A DNA stretch of 5,475 bases from positions 1 through 5,475 of the forward strand of contig JAIRNL010000070.1 in assembly GCA_031258035.1 (NCBI GenBank), read 5' to 3'. Under the pieces are notes generated by a model. That model was not told the DNA's origin. It searched no databases and saw only the letters and a list, made by a program, of their open reading frames with translations. Below, one piece after another: positions 1 to 5,475 of this stretch. Position 1 is the first letter of the stretch, and the number at the start of each line of letters is the position of its first letter. A program made the translations under genes and the position numbers. Source of the DNA: Azoarcus sp. Its GTDB lineage: Bacteria; Pseudomonadota; Gammaproteobacteria; Burkholderiales; Rhodocyclaceae.

Positions 1-83
1 ATGAAAGAATAGAGCAGGAACAAGTAGAAATAGAGATAGGGCGGGAGGCTGTCGCGTTTTTCCGGTGCTTTCGGGTGGGACAT
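1..83 (-). CDS. Unknown protein, N-terminal fragment (runs off left edge)
   Basis: The first 27 codons of a probable gene, reading MSHPKAPEKRDSLPPYLYFY and continuing LFLLYSF to the edge with no stop. A short polar N-terminus followed by an aromatic/Leu-rich stretch looks like the start of a first membrane helix, so an inner-membrane protein (transporter or sensor) is plausible, but I do not recognise the family. ATG 83 is favoured because GGAGAGG lies eight bases upstream and a TATACT -10 box sits about 45 bases upstream. The frame is also open further upstream: ATG 146 would add 21 residues and ATG 263 would add 60, but that stretch begins with codons such as AGG, TGT and ATA that are unlike the neighbouring genes. 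This could still be a chance open frame in GC-rich DNA. Confidence 0.5.
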   Translation of the reverse strand, partial: MSHPKAPEKRDSLPPYLYFYLFLLYSF

Positions 84-91
84 GGGGAGAT

Positions 92-98
92 CCTCTCC
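92..98 (-). promoter_or_regulatory. Shine-Dalgarno for the left-edge gene
   Basis: The minus strand reads GGAGAGG, eight bases before ATG 83. This is a strong match to the anti-Shine-Dalgarno core at good spacing, and it is the main reason for choosing ATG 83 over the upstream in-frame ATGs at 146 and 263. Confidence 0.5.
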
Positions 99-127
99 GG
101 GTTCGGAGGCGATGGTTGAGCTCGCGG

Positions 128-156
128 AGTATACAGCCTTGGTCATGTCGCCATGA
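128..156 (-). promoter_or_regulatory. Putative sigma-70-type promoter for the left-edge gene
   Basis: The minus strand has TATACT (133-128), one base off the TATAAT consensus, standing out in GC-rich DNA. With a 17-base spacer the -35 hexamer would be TCATGG (156-151), a poor match to TTGACA, so the promoter may be weak or activator-dependent. A start near base 121 would give a leader of roughly 38 bases holding the Shine-Dalgarno at 92-98. The -35 position overlaps the inverted repeat at 142-157. This is prediction only. Confidence 0.35.
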
Positions 157-157
157 C
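142..157. repeat. Perfect 6-bp inverted repeat, possible operator
   Basis: GTCATG-TCGC-CATGAC: two perfect six-base arms around a four-base centre, located between rnfE and the left-edge gene and overlapping the putative -35 position. The geometry suits binding by a dimeric regulator. With only 12 paired bases and no following T-tract, it does not look like a rho-independent terminator. Chance occurrence is possible. Confidence 0.35.
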
Positions 158-243
158 GCAGCCCGTGGGTTCCGACGCGCGCAATGAGCAGGCGGGCGTC
201 GCGCCAGAATCGCGGACGAGGGTCAGGGCCGCTTCGCGCCCTT

Positions 244-257
244 TGTATGCAAATACA
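244..257. repeat. Short AT-rich inverted repeat after rnfE
   Basis: TGTAT-GCAA-ATACA, with five-base arms, is the most AT-rich patch in the otherwise GC-rich spacer, starting 54 bases downstream of the rnfE stop. It is weak as a hairpin and has no T-run, so a terminator role is not supported; a protein-binding site is possible. The rest of 158-310 shows no gene or other recognisable signal. Confidence 0.2.
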
Positions 258-310
258 CCTCATGGCGCAGCTTGTGCCTGGAATGAATCTGCGTTTCCCT
301 GGGGAGGTTT

Positions 311-1000
311 TCAGCCCGCGGGCGGCGCGACGGACGCTGGCCTCGCCTGCGGGCGGCTGGCGCGCGCGGCGCGGTGGGCGTTGATCGCGTTGTAGGCGGC
401 GATCAGGAACGCGAGGGTGAAAAACGCGCCCGGCGGCAGCAGGGCAAGCAGGAAGCCGGGGTAGTCGTCGCCGAAGACCGCGACCGGCGACAGCCCCGGA
501 ACGACCATGTCGATGCCGTCGAACAGGGTGCCGTTGCCGATCAGCTCGCGCAGGGCGCCGAGGAGAGCCAGCACCCACACCAGCCCCAGGCCCATCATGA
601 GGCCGTCCAGCGTGGATTCCAGCACGCCGTTCCTGGCGGCGAAGGCTTCGGCGCGGGCAAGGACGATGCAGTTGGTGGTGATGAGCGGAATGAAGATGCC
701 CAGCACCAGGTACAGGCTGTGGAACCAGGCGTTGAAGGCGAGATCGAGCACCGTTACCAGGGCCGCGATGATGAGGATGAATACGGGGATGCGGATTTCG
801 TAGGCGATCCAGCGCCGCAGGGCCGAGACCGCGAGGTTCGAGAGGATCATGGCCATGACGGTGGCAAGCCCCAGGCTGACGGCGTTCACCATGTTCGTGC
901 TGATGGCCAGGATCGGGCACAGGCCGAGGATCTGGGCGAGCCCCGGATTTTGCCGCCACAGGCCGTTGCGGGCGCTTTCCCTGAGGTGTTGTAGAGCCAT
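311..1000 (-). CDS. rnfE: RnfE, electron transport complex membrane subunit
   Basis: Integral membrane subunit, paralogue and partner of RnfA (NqrD-type). It has 229 residues, near the E. coli length of 231. The N-terminus contains NGLWRQNPGLAQILGLCPIL, giving C28, and the central helix carries IPLITTNCIVLARAEAF, giving C111; in the family these two Cys join the RnfA pair in binding an Fe-S centre within the membrane. The remaining sequence shows about six hydrophobic helices, with LLPPGAFFTLAFLIAAYNAI (187-206) as the last. The final 23 residues are a polar Ala/Arg/Pro tail. ATG 1000 lies five bases after the rnfG stop, with AGGA nine bases upstream. It is the last rnf gene: neither rnfH nor nth follows directly, and no obvious terminator hairpin with a T-tract is visible after its TGA. 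Confidence 0.96.
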   Translation of the reverse strand: MALQHLRESARNGLWRQNPGLAQILGLCPILAISTNMVNAVSLGLATVMAMILSNLAVSALRRWIAYEIRIPVFILIIAALVTVLDLAFNAWFHSLYLVLGIFIPLITTNCIVLARAEAFAARNGVLESTLDGLMMGLGLVWVLALLGALRELIGNGTLFDGIDMVVPGLSPVAVFGDDYPGFLLALLPPGAFFTLAFLIAAYNAINAHRAARASRPQARPASVAPPAG

Positions 1001-1005
1001 CTCGT

Positions 1006-1737
1006 CTATTCCTGTTGGCCGTCCGCGCCCAGGCGCGTGCCGGTTGGCGCGGCGAAAAGGGCGTCGCGGCGCGCATTTACCCAGGCGGCGCCACGGCCGA
1101 GCGCACGCGTCACGGCGCGGGCGCTCACCGTGGCGCCGGTGCGATGGGCGAAGATGCCGCCGTCTTTTTTCACTGCCCAGCCGGCTTCGGGCAGGGCGGC
1201 GTCCACGCCGGCGAATTGTCCGATCCAGGGCGCTTCCTTGTTGCGATCCTTGGTCGGGTCGATGTAGTCGCCGAGTCCCGGCGTCTCCCGGTGCGAGGCG
1301 ACCCGCGCCCCGCCGATCCTGCCGTCGCCGTCGAGGGAGACGATGAGTTCGATGCGCCCGCCGTAGCCGTCGTCGGCGAAGGTCTCGAATACCAGCGCCA
1401 CCGGGGCGTTGCCGCGCCGCGCGCGCCAGATGCGGCGGACGACGGCGGCGGAGCCTTCGACCCGCACCATGTCCTGGAGCAGGGCATTGTCGTATTGCGC
1501 CCGTGGCAGCACCTCGTCGATGAGGCGCATCTGCTGCGCCTCGATCGCGGCGTCGATGCGCTCGCGCGTCGCCTCGTGGGTGAATGCCATCAGGGCGGTG
1601 AAGACCACGGTAAAGGCAGCCAGGCCGAGGGCGGAGGCCAGCGCGTTGTGCAGCGATGGCGGCAGGCCGGCGGGAGGAAGCGGCGGGGGCGGCCCGGCGG
1701 CGGGCAGTTCCGGGTCGGAGGCCGTGGGCGGGTTCAT
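1006..1737 (-). CDS. rnfG: RnfG, membrane-anchored subunit with covalent FMN
   Basis: Single-span subunit homologous to NqrC, whose globular FMN-binding domain faces the periplasm and carries covalent FMN. It has 243 residues against 206 in E. coli. Residues 1-28 are a proline-rich extension (DPELPAAGPPPPLPPAGLPP), 30-54 a membrane helix, and the rest the FMN-binding domain with GYGGRIELIVSLDGDGRIGG (124-143) and the family hallmark HRETPGLGDYID (149-160). The flavin site is KKDGGIFAHRTGATVS (190-205), with T203 the predicted FMN acceptor. The Asp that normally sits three residues before the Ser/Thr of (S/T)GAT (FDQFTGAT in E. coli) is Ala197 here. ATG 1737 forms ATGA with the rnfD stop and has AAGGA nine bases upstream. 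No other plausible start precedes the membrane helix. It ends in TAG, five bases before rnfE. Confidence 0.95.
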   Translation of the reverse strand: MNPPTASDPELPAAGPPPPLPPAGLPPSLHNALASALGLAAFTVVFTALMAFTHEATRERIDAAIEAQQMRLIDEVLPRAQYDNALLQDMVRVEGSAAVVRRIWRARRGNAPVALVFETFADDGYGGRIELIVSLDGDGRIGGARVASHRETPGLGDYIDPTKDRNKEAPWIGQFAGVDAALPEAGWAVKKDGGIFAHRTGATVSARAVTRALGRGAAWVNARRDALFAAPTGTRLGADGQQE

Positions 1738-2738
1738 GGCCGTGTTTCCTTGCGCTGGCCGAAAACGGCGGGTTGCGTGTTGCGGTCGATCAGCGGCACG
1801 CAGAGGTTCATCAGCAGCACGCCGAAGGCGATGCCTTCCGGGTAAGCGCCGAAGGTGCGCACGAACCAGGCGATGATGCCGACGCCGGCGGCGAATATCA
1901 GCTTGCCGCGCGGGGTGGAGGCGGCCGTCACCGGGTCGGTGACGATGAAGAAGGCAGCCAGCATCGCGCCGCCGCTGGCCAGGTGGAACAGCGGCGAGGG
2001 GAAACGCTCCGGCGCGGCGAACCAGAATATGGCCGCGGTGATGCCCATCCCCGCGATGAAGCCGAGCGGCAGCCGCCAGTCGATGATGCGGGTGGCGAGC
2101 AGGAAAAGTCCCCCGACGAGATAGCCGGCCGCGATCCGCTCCCAGCCGCGTCCGCCCGCGAAACCGAAGGCGTCGGTGGCGAGGATGGCGTTTACTTCGG
2201 CGTGGTTGCGCAATCCGGTGCGCATGGCGTCGAGCGCGGTGGCCCCGGTGACGGCATCGACTTCGCGGCTGCCGCCGAGGATCAATTGCAACTGGGTGGC
2301 GAAATCGGCGTGGCCGGCCGCGGGCCATTGCGACATCAGCGCCGGGTAGGCGACGATTGCCGTGCAGTAGGCGACCATCGCCGGATTGAACGGGTTCTGT
2401 CCGATGCCGCCGTACAGGTGCTTGGCGCCGACGATGGCGACCAGCACCGCGACCGTCGTGAGCCACCACGGCACGATGGAAGGCAGCGCGAGCGCGACCA
2501 GCCAGGCGGTGACGAGGGCCGAACCGTCGCCCACGGTGATCGCCACCGGGCGCTTGCGCAGCCTGAGCACCAGCGCCTCGGCGGCGAGCGCCGCCACGCT
2601 GGCGATGGCGAGATCGACCAGGATGGCCGCGCCGACCTGCCAAACATAGGCGGCGATGCCGGGCACGAGGGCGAGCAGCACGTGGGACATCACGCGCCGC
2701 ACATTGGCGTCTGGTTGGCGGATATGGGGGGAACTCAT
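1734..2738 (-). CDS. rnfD: RnfD, membrane subunit with covalent FMN
   Basis: Integral membrane subunit homologous to NqrB of the Na+-pumping NADH:quinone reductase; it carries covalent FMN and is part of the ion-translocating core. It has 334 residues (E. coli 352). Conserved signatures are MSHVLLALVPG (17-27), GGIGQNPFNPAM (110-121), and the flavinylation motif DAVTGAT (161-167), in which T167 is the predicted FMN-phosphate acceptor and the upstream Asp161 is intact. Multiple hydrophobic helices lie at about 20-105 and 205-315, with TDPVTAAST (267-275) between later helices. The ATG overlaps the rnfC stop (ATGA) and has GGAGG four bases upstream. The stop overlaps rnfG in the same way. FMN attachment would need an ApbE-type flavin transferase, which is not encoded in this window. 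Confidence 0.96.
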   Translation of the reverse strand: MSSPHIRQPDANVRRVMSHVLLALVPGIAAYVWQVGAAILVDLAIASVAALAAEALVLRLRKRPVAITVGDGSALVTAWLVALALPSIVPWWLTTVAVLVAIVGAKHLYGGIGQNPFNPAMVAYCTAIVAYPALMSQWPAAGHADFATQLQLILGGSREVDAVTGATALDAMRTGLRNHAEVNAILATDAFGFAGGRGWERIAAGYLVGGLFLLATRIIDWRLPLGFIAGMGITAAIFWFAAPERFPSPLFHLASGGAMLAAFFIVTDPVTAASTPRGKLIFAAGVGIIAWFVRTFGAYPEGIAFGVLLMNLCVPLIDRNTQPAVFGQRKETRP

Positions 2739-4312
2739 CCTGCCTCCGGCGTGGGCGCGGCCTTGTCGTTCGCGGCGGCGGGGGCCTGTGCCCGGGTTCG
2801 TTCCACGGCGGCGGCGACCAGCGCGGCATCGCCCGCGGCGAGACCGGCGCGGGTTTCGGCCGCCCTGGCAGCCAGGCGCGCGGCTTTTTCGGCTTTTTCG
2901 CGCTCCAGGCGGGCGAGGCGGGACGCGAATCTCGTCCGCGCCTGGTCGGCCGCCCTGCGCTCTTCATCGCGGGCGCGGATCTCGCTTTTGGCGAAGCGGA
3001 AGTAGTCGATGAGCGGAATGTGCGCCGGGCACACGTAGGCGCAGCAGCCGCATTCGATGCAATCGAACAGGTGGTATTTCCCGGCGTCGTCGAAACGCCT
3101 GGCGCGACTGCTCCAGTACAGCTCGAACGGATGCAGGCCGACCGGGCAGGCGCGCGCGCAACTGCCGCAGCGGATGCAGGGCTGCTCGGGCGGCGCGGGC
3201 GGGAAAAGCGTGGGAGAGGCGGCGATGAGGCAGTTGCTGCCTTTCGTGATCGGCGCTTCCACGCTGGGCAGCGTGAAACCCATCATCGGCCCGCCCATCA
3301 GGGTGCGGTTGGTATCGGGCCGGGCGCCGCAGAGCGCGAGCAGGCGGGAGACCGGCGTGCCGAGCAACACTTCGTAATTGCCCGGCCGCTCGACATTGCC
3401 GGTGACGGTGACGATGCGCGACACCATCGCCTCGCCATGCACGAGGGCGCGATACACCGCGTGCGCGGTGCCGACGTTGAAACACTGCACGCCGAAATCG
3501 GCGGCAAGTCTGCCAGCCGGGAGTTCGATGCCCGTGAGCGCGCGGATGAGCTGCTTTTCGCCCCCGGCCGGATAGCGCGTGGGCACCGTGACGATGTCGA
3601 TGGCGTCGTCGCCGGCGTCGACGGCGTTCGCGTCCTTCCCGATGCCGGATTCCCGCGCCGCGGCGGTCATGGCGGCGATGGCTTCTGGTTTGTTGTCTTC
3701 GATGCCGATCAGTATCCGGCGCGCGCCGCTCAACCGGCGCAGTATCTTCGCTCCGGCCACGACGTCGGCGGCGCGTTCGCGCATCAGGCGGTCGTCGCAG
3801 GTGATCCACGGCTCGCACTCGGCGCCGTTGATGACCAGCGTCTCGATCCCGGCGCCTTTGCCGAGCTTGAGGTGGCTGGGAAAAGTCGCCCCGCCCATGC
3901 CGACGATGCCGCTCGCCTGGACGCGCAGGATCAGCTCCTCGCGGCTTGCGGCGGCGGGTTCGAGCGGCTCGGTGCCGATCCAGCGTTCCTCGCCGTCCGG
4001 TTCGATGACGATGGCGAGCGACTCCAGCCCGGACGGATGCGCCATCGGGTAGCGCCCGATTTTCGTCACCGTCCCGGAAGTCGGCGCATGGATGGCGGTG
4101 CCGGCCAGACCCTCGGCCTCGCCGATGCACTGCCCCTTGAGAACCTTGTCGCCGATGGTGACGATGGTTCGCGCCGAGCCGCGGCTGCTCTGGATCAGCG
4201 GCACGACCAGGCGCGGCGGCAGCGGCACGGGCCGGATCGGCGCGGCGGAAGATTCCGCCTTGTGGGAATCGGGTTTGATCCCGCCCCGGAAGCCGAACAG
4301 GCGCGAGATCAT
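2735..4312 (-). CDS. rnfC: RnfC, NADH-binding flavin/Fe-S subunit of the Rnf complex
   Basis: Peripheral cytoplasmic subunit related to the NADH-binding subunit of complex I; in the family it binds NADH, FMN and two 4Fe-4S clusters. It has 525 residues. An N-terminal barrel-sandwich-like region includes FRGGI and HAPTSGTV (75-82). The nucleotide/flavin region carries GIVGMGGATFPSHLKL (135-150) and NGAECEPW (162-169), followed by PAGGEKQLI (248-256). Two cluster motifs follow: C379/C382/C385/C389 and C418/C421/C424/C428. Residues about 441-525 are a charged Ala/Arg/Glu-rich, probably coiled-coil tail, much shorter than the repeat tail of E. coli RnfC (740 aa). I chose ATG 4312 because it forms an ATGA overlap with the rnfB stop, is preceded by GAAGG seven bases upstream, and starts the family-typical MISRLFGFRGG. 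The open frame further upstream is only a shadow of rnfB. It ends in an ATGA overlap with rnfD. Confidence 0.97.
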   Translation of the reverse strand: MISRLFGFRGGIKPDSHKAESSAAPIRPVPLPPRLVVPLIQSSRGSARTIVTIGDKVLKGQCIGEAEGLAGTAIHAPTSGTVTKIGRYPMAHPSGLESLAIVIEPDGEERWIGTEPLEPAAASREELILRVQASGIVGMGGATFPSHLKLGKGAGIETLVINGAECEPWITCDDRLMRERAADVVAGAKILRRLSGARRILIGIEDNKPEAIAAMTAAARESGIGKDANAVDAGDDAIDIVTVPTRYPAGGEKQLIRALTGIELPAGRLAADFGVQCFNVGTAHAVYRALVHGEAMVSRIVTVTGNVERPGNYEVLLGTPVSRLLALCGARPDTNRTLMGGPMMGFTLPSVEAPITKGSNCLIAASPTLFPPAPPEQPCIRCGSCARACPVGLHPFELYWSSRARRFDDAGKYHLFDCIECGCCAYVCPAHIPLIDYFRFAKSEIRARDEERRAADQARTRFASRLARLEREKAEKAARLAARAAETRAGLAAGDAALVAAAVERTRAQAPAAANDKAAPTPEAG

Positions 4313-4854
4313 GCCACCACCTTCAGCCCGGTCGCCGGGTATTTCCAGCGCCAGTTCTGCGGCGTGCGCGGTTCTTCCACCAGCGCGATGCAATCGACCG
4401 GGCAGGGCGGCAGGCACAACTCGCACCCCGTGCAGATGCGGCTCACCACGGTGTGCATCTGCTTGGCCGAACCGACGATGGCATCGACCGGGCAAGCCTG
4501 GATGCACAGCGTGCAGCCGATGCAGGTCTGCTCGTCGATCAGCGCCACCGTTTTCAGCTTCTCGACCGGCGTGCCGCGCGGCTTGAACTCCCGCCCGAGC
4601 AATTCGGCAAGTTTGCGCACGCCATCGTCGCCGCCTGGCGTGCAAAGATTGATTTCGGCCTCGCCCTTGGCGACGGCTTCGGCATAAGGCTTGCAACCCG
4701 GATAGCCACACTGGGCGCACTGGGTTTGCGGCAGGATGGCGTCGATCTGCCCGGCGAGCGGGTTGCCCTCCACCTTGAAATGAAACGCGGCATAGCCCAG
4801 CGCCGCGCCGAGCGCGAGGGCAATTCCTGTCATGACGAGCAAGGCGGCGAGCAT
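4309..4854 (-). CDS. rnfB: RnfB, Fe-S/ferredoxin subunit of the Rnf complex
   Basis: Iron-sulfur subunit thought to exchange electrons with ferredoxin at the cytoplasmic face. It has 181 residues, close to E. coli RnfB (192), with a shorter C-terminus. Order: one N-terminal membrane anchor (residues about 2-24); a 4Fe-4S domain with C46, C49, C54 and C71 (motif CAQCGYPGC); then two ferredoxin-type motifs, C111/C114/C117/C121 (CIGCTLCIQACP) and C141/C144/C147/C151 (CTGCELCLPPCP). An extra C155 is also present in the E. coli protein. The ATG at 4854 is the first start after the rnfA stop in this frame; it gives a normal-length anchor, but no clear Shine-Dalgarno precedes it. The alternative Met8 would cut into the anchor. 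The stop overlaps the rnfC start as ATGA, implying coupled translation. Identification is secure; the start is likely. Confidence 0.96.
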   Translation of the reverse strand: MLAALLVMTGIALALGAALGYAAFHFKVEGNPLAGQIDAILPQTQCAQCGYPGCKPYAEAVAKGEAEINLCTPGGDDGVRKLAELLGREFKPRGTPVEKLKTVALIDEQTCIGCTLCIQACPVDAIVGSAKQMHTVVSRICTGCELCLPPCPVDCIALVEEPRTPQNWRWKYPATGLKVVA

Positions 4855-4902
4855 GGGCGGAAACCGGGGCGGATCAGGCGCGCGGCGCCGGTGGACGGCG
4901 CA

Positions 4903-5475
4903 TCAATGGAAGCGATCCAGCCCGGCGAAGCCCATGAAGGCAAGGCTCATGAAACCGGCGGTCATCATGGCGATGGGCACGCCCCGGAACGGCAGCGGCA
5001 CATCGGCGCCTTCGAGGCGTTCGCGGATGCCGGCGAACAGAATCAGGGCGAGGGTGAAACCGGCCGCGGAGCCGAACCCGAACAACAGCGATTCAAGCAG
5101 CCCGTGTCCGAGGCCGGTGCTCAGGAGCGGGATGCCGAGCACGGCGCAGTTGGTGGTGATCAGCGGCAGGTAGATGCCGAGCACCTGCTGCAACAGCGGG
5201 CTGGTCTTGTGGATCACCAGTTCGGTGATCTGCACGATGCCCGCGATCATGACGATGAAAGCCAGCGTGCGCATGTAGGCGAGATCGAACGGCGCCAGCA
5301 GGTAGTGGTCGATGAGATAGCTCGCCCCGGCAGCCAGCGTGAGCACGAAAGTGGTTGCCAACCCCATGCCGATGGCGGTCTCGATCTTTTTCGACACGCC
5401 CATGAACGGGCAGAGCCCGAGGATGCGGACGAAAACGACGTTATTGACGAGAACGGCGCTCAGGACGACAAAAAG
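4903..5475 (-). CDS. rnfA: RnfA, electron transport complex membrane subunit (5' end off the window)
   Basis: Integral membrane subunit of the Rnf complex, paired with RnfE in the inner membrane. The reading frame is open to the right edge, and the 190 visible residues begin LFVVLSAVLVNN, so alignment by memory to E. coli RnfA (193 aa) suggests only about four residues are missing. The ATG at 5403 is internal (the Met of CPFMGVSKK), not the start. Diagnostic motifs are ILGLCPFMGVSKK near the N-terminus and LPLITTNCAVLG in the middle. In the family, the Cys of each motif (visible-fragment residues 22 and 110) and the matching pair in RnfE bind an Fe-S centre at the subunit interface. Several hydrophobic helices fit the usual six-helix fold. 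It ends at TGA (4905-4903) after FAGLDRFH, 48 bases before rnfB. It is first of six genes, and its promoter is not visible. Identification is essentially certain. Confidence 0.96.
   Translation of the reverse strand, partial: LFVVLSAVLVNNVVFVRILGLCPFMGVSKKIETAIGMGLATTFVLTLAAGASYLIDHYLLAPFDLAYMRTLAFIVMIAGIVQITELVIHKTSPLLQQVLGIYLPLITTNCAVLGIPLLSTGLGHGLLESLLFGFGSAAGFTLALILFAGIRERLEGADVPLPFRGVPIAMMTAGFMSLAFMGFAGLDRFH

Noticed and set aside
314..323. GCCCGCGGGC palindrome at the end of rnfE as a terminator
   Set aside because: It lies inside the coding sequence, has no loop and is not followed by a T-tract on the minus strand. GC-rich palindromes are common by chance here.
153..395. Small plus-strand frame of 80 codons
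   Set aside because: It overlaps the 3' end of rnfE on the opposite strand, has no Shine-Dalgarno or known motif, and starts inside the inverted repeat.
1006..2967. Single minus-strand frame of 653 codons running through rnfG and upstream
   Set aside because: Only its last 243 codons are rnfG. The upstream part is rnfD and rnfC read out of frame (Arg/His/Pro-rich), so it is not an RnfG fusion.
1656..3005. Plus-strand open frame of 449 codons opposite rnfD and part of rnfC
   Set aside because: Same reasoning: an antisense shadow with biased composition and no domain, fully covered by real genes on the other strand.
3020..4687. Long plus-strand open frame of 555 codons opposite rnfC and rnfB
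   Set aside because: It lies antisense to two clearly conserved genes, has low-complexity Arg/Gly/Ala/Asp/His-rich composition and no recognisable motif. Such frames are expected opposite GC-rich coding DNA.
2735..4720. RnfC extended upstream to 4720
   Set aside because: The extra 136 codons are rnfB read out of frame. The ATGA overlap, Shine-Dalgarno and typical N-terminus support ATG 4312.

Overview
The window is almost entirely one minus-strand operon encoding the six core subunits of an Rnf complex, the membrane-bound, ion-translocating NADH:ferredoxin oxidoreductase (called Rsx in E. coli). Read in transcription order, right to left, it is rnfA (start off the right edge), rnfB, rnfC, rnfD, rnfG and rnfE. 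This rnfABCDGE order is typical of Pseudomonadota, whereas Clostridia-type clusters usually run rnfCDGEAB. The DNA is very GC-rich. RnfC has only a short charged tail, unlike the long repeat tail of the enteric protein. The best guess is therefore a high-GC Pseudomonadota, perhaps a betaproteobacterium of the Rhodocyclales kind, but this is an inference from gene style and not a match to a known genome.

Layout: 4903-5475 rnfA (about four N-terminal residues missing); 4309-4854 rnfB; 2735-4312 rnfC; 1734-2738 rnfD; 1006-1737 rnfG; 311-1000 rnfE. The B/C, C/D and D/G junctions are all 4-base ATGA overlaps, G/E is separated by 5 bases and A/B by 48 bases, so the genes are almost certainly co-transcribed and largely translationally coupled. 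Any promoter for the operon lies beyond the right edge.

How the parts work together, from the known family: RnfC (FMN, two 4Fe-4S, NADH site) and RnfB (Fe-S and ferredoxin domains) are the redox modules facing the cytoplasm. RnfA and RnfE are paralogous membrane subunits whose conserved Cys pairs hold a shared Fe-S centre. RnfD and RnfG carry covalent FMN on Thr. Electron flow between NADH and ferredoxin is coupled to Na+ or H+ movement. In bacteria of this kind the complex commonly uses the ion gradient to make low-potential reductant, for example for nitrogenase or other demanding reductases, or to keep SoxR reduced. Nothing in the window shows which client is served here.

The left 310 bases hold no rnf gene. 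They contain a putative promoter with a perfect inverted repeat at its -35 position, a Shine-Dalgarno sequence, and the first 27 codons of a minus-strand gene of unknown function that runs off the left edge and begins to look like a membrane protein. No convincing terminator was found after rnfE, and neither rnfH nor nth immediately follows it. The main oddities are a changed flavinylation motif and a proline-rich N-terminal extension in RnfG, and the small regulatory-looking region downstream of rnfE. I see no evidence for an entirely new system.
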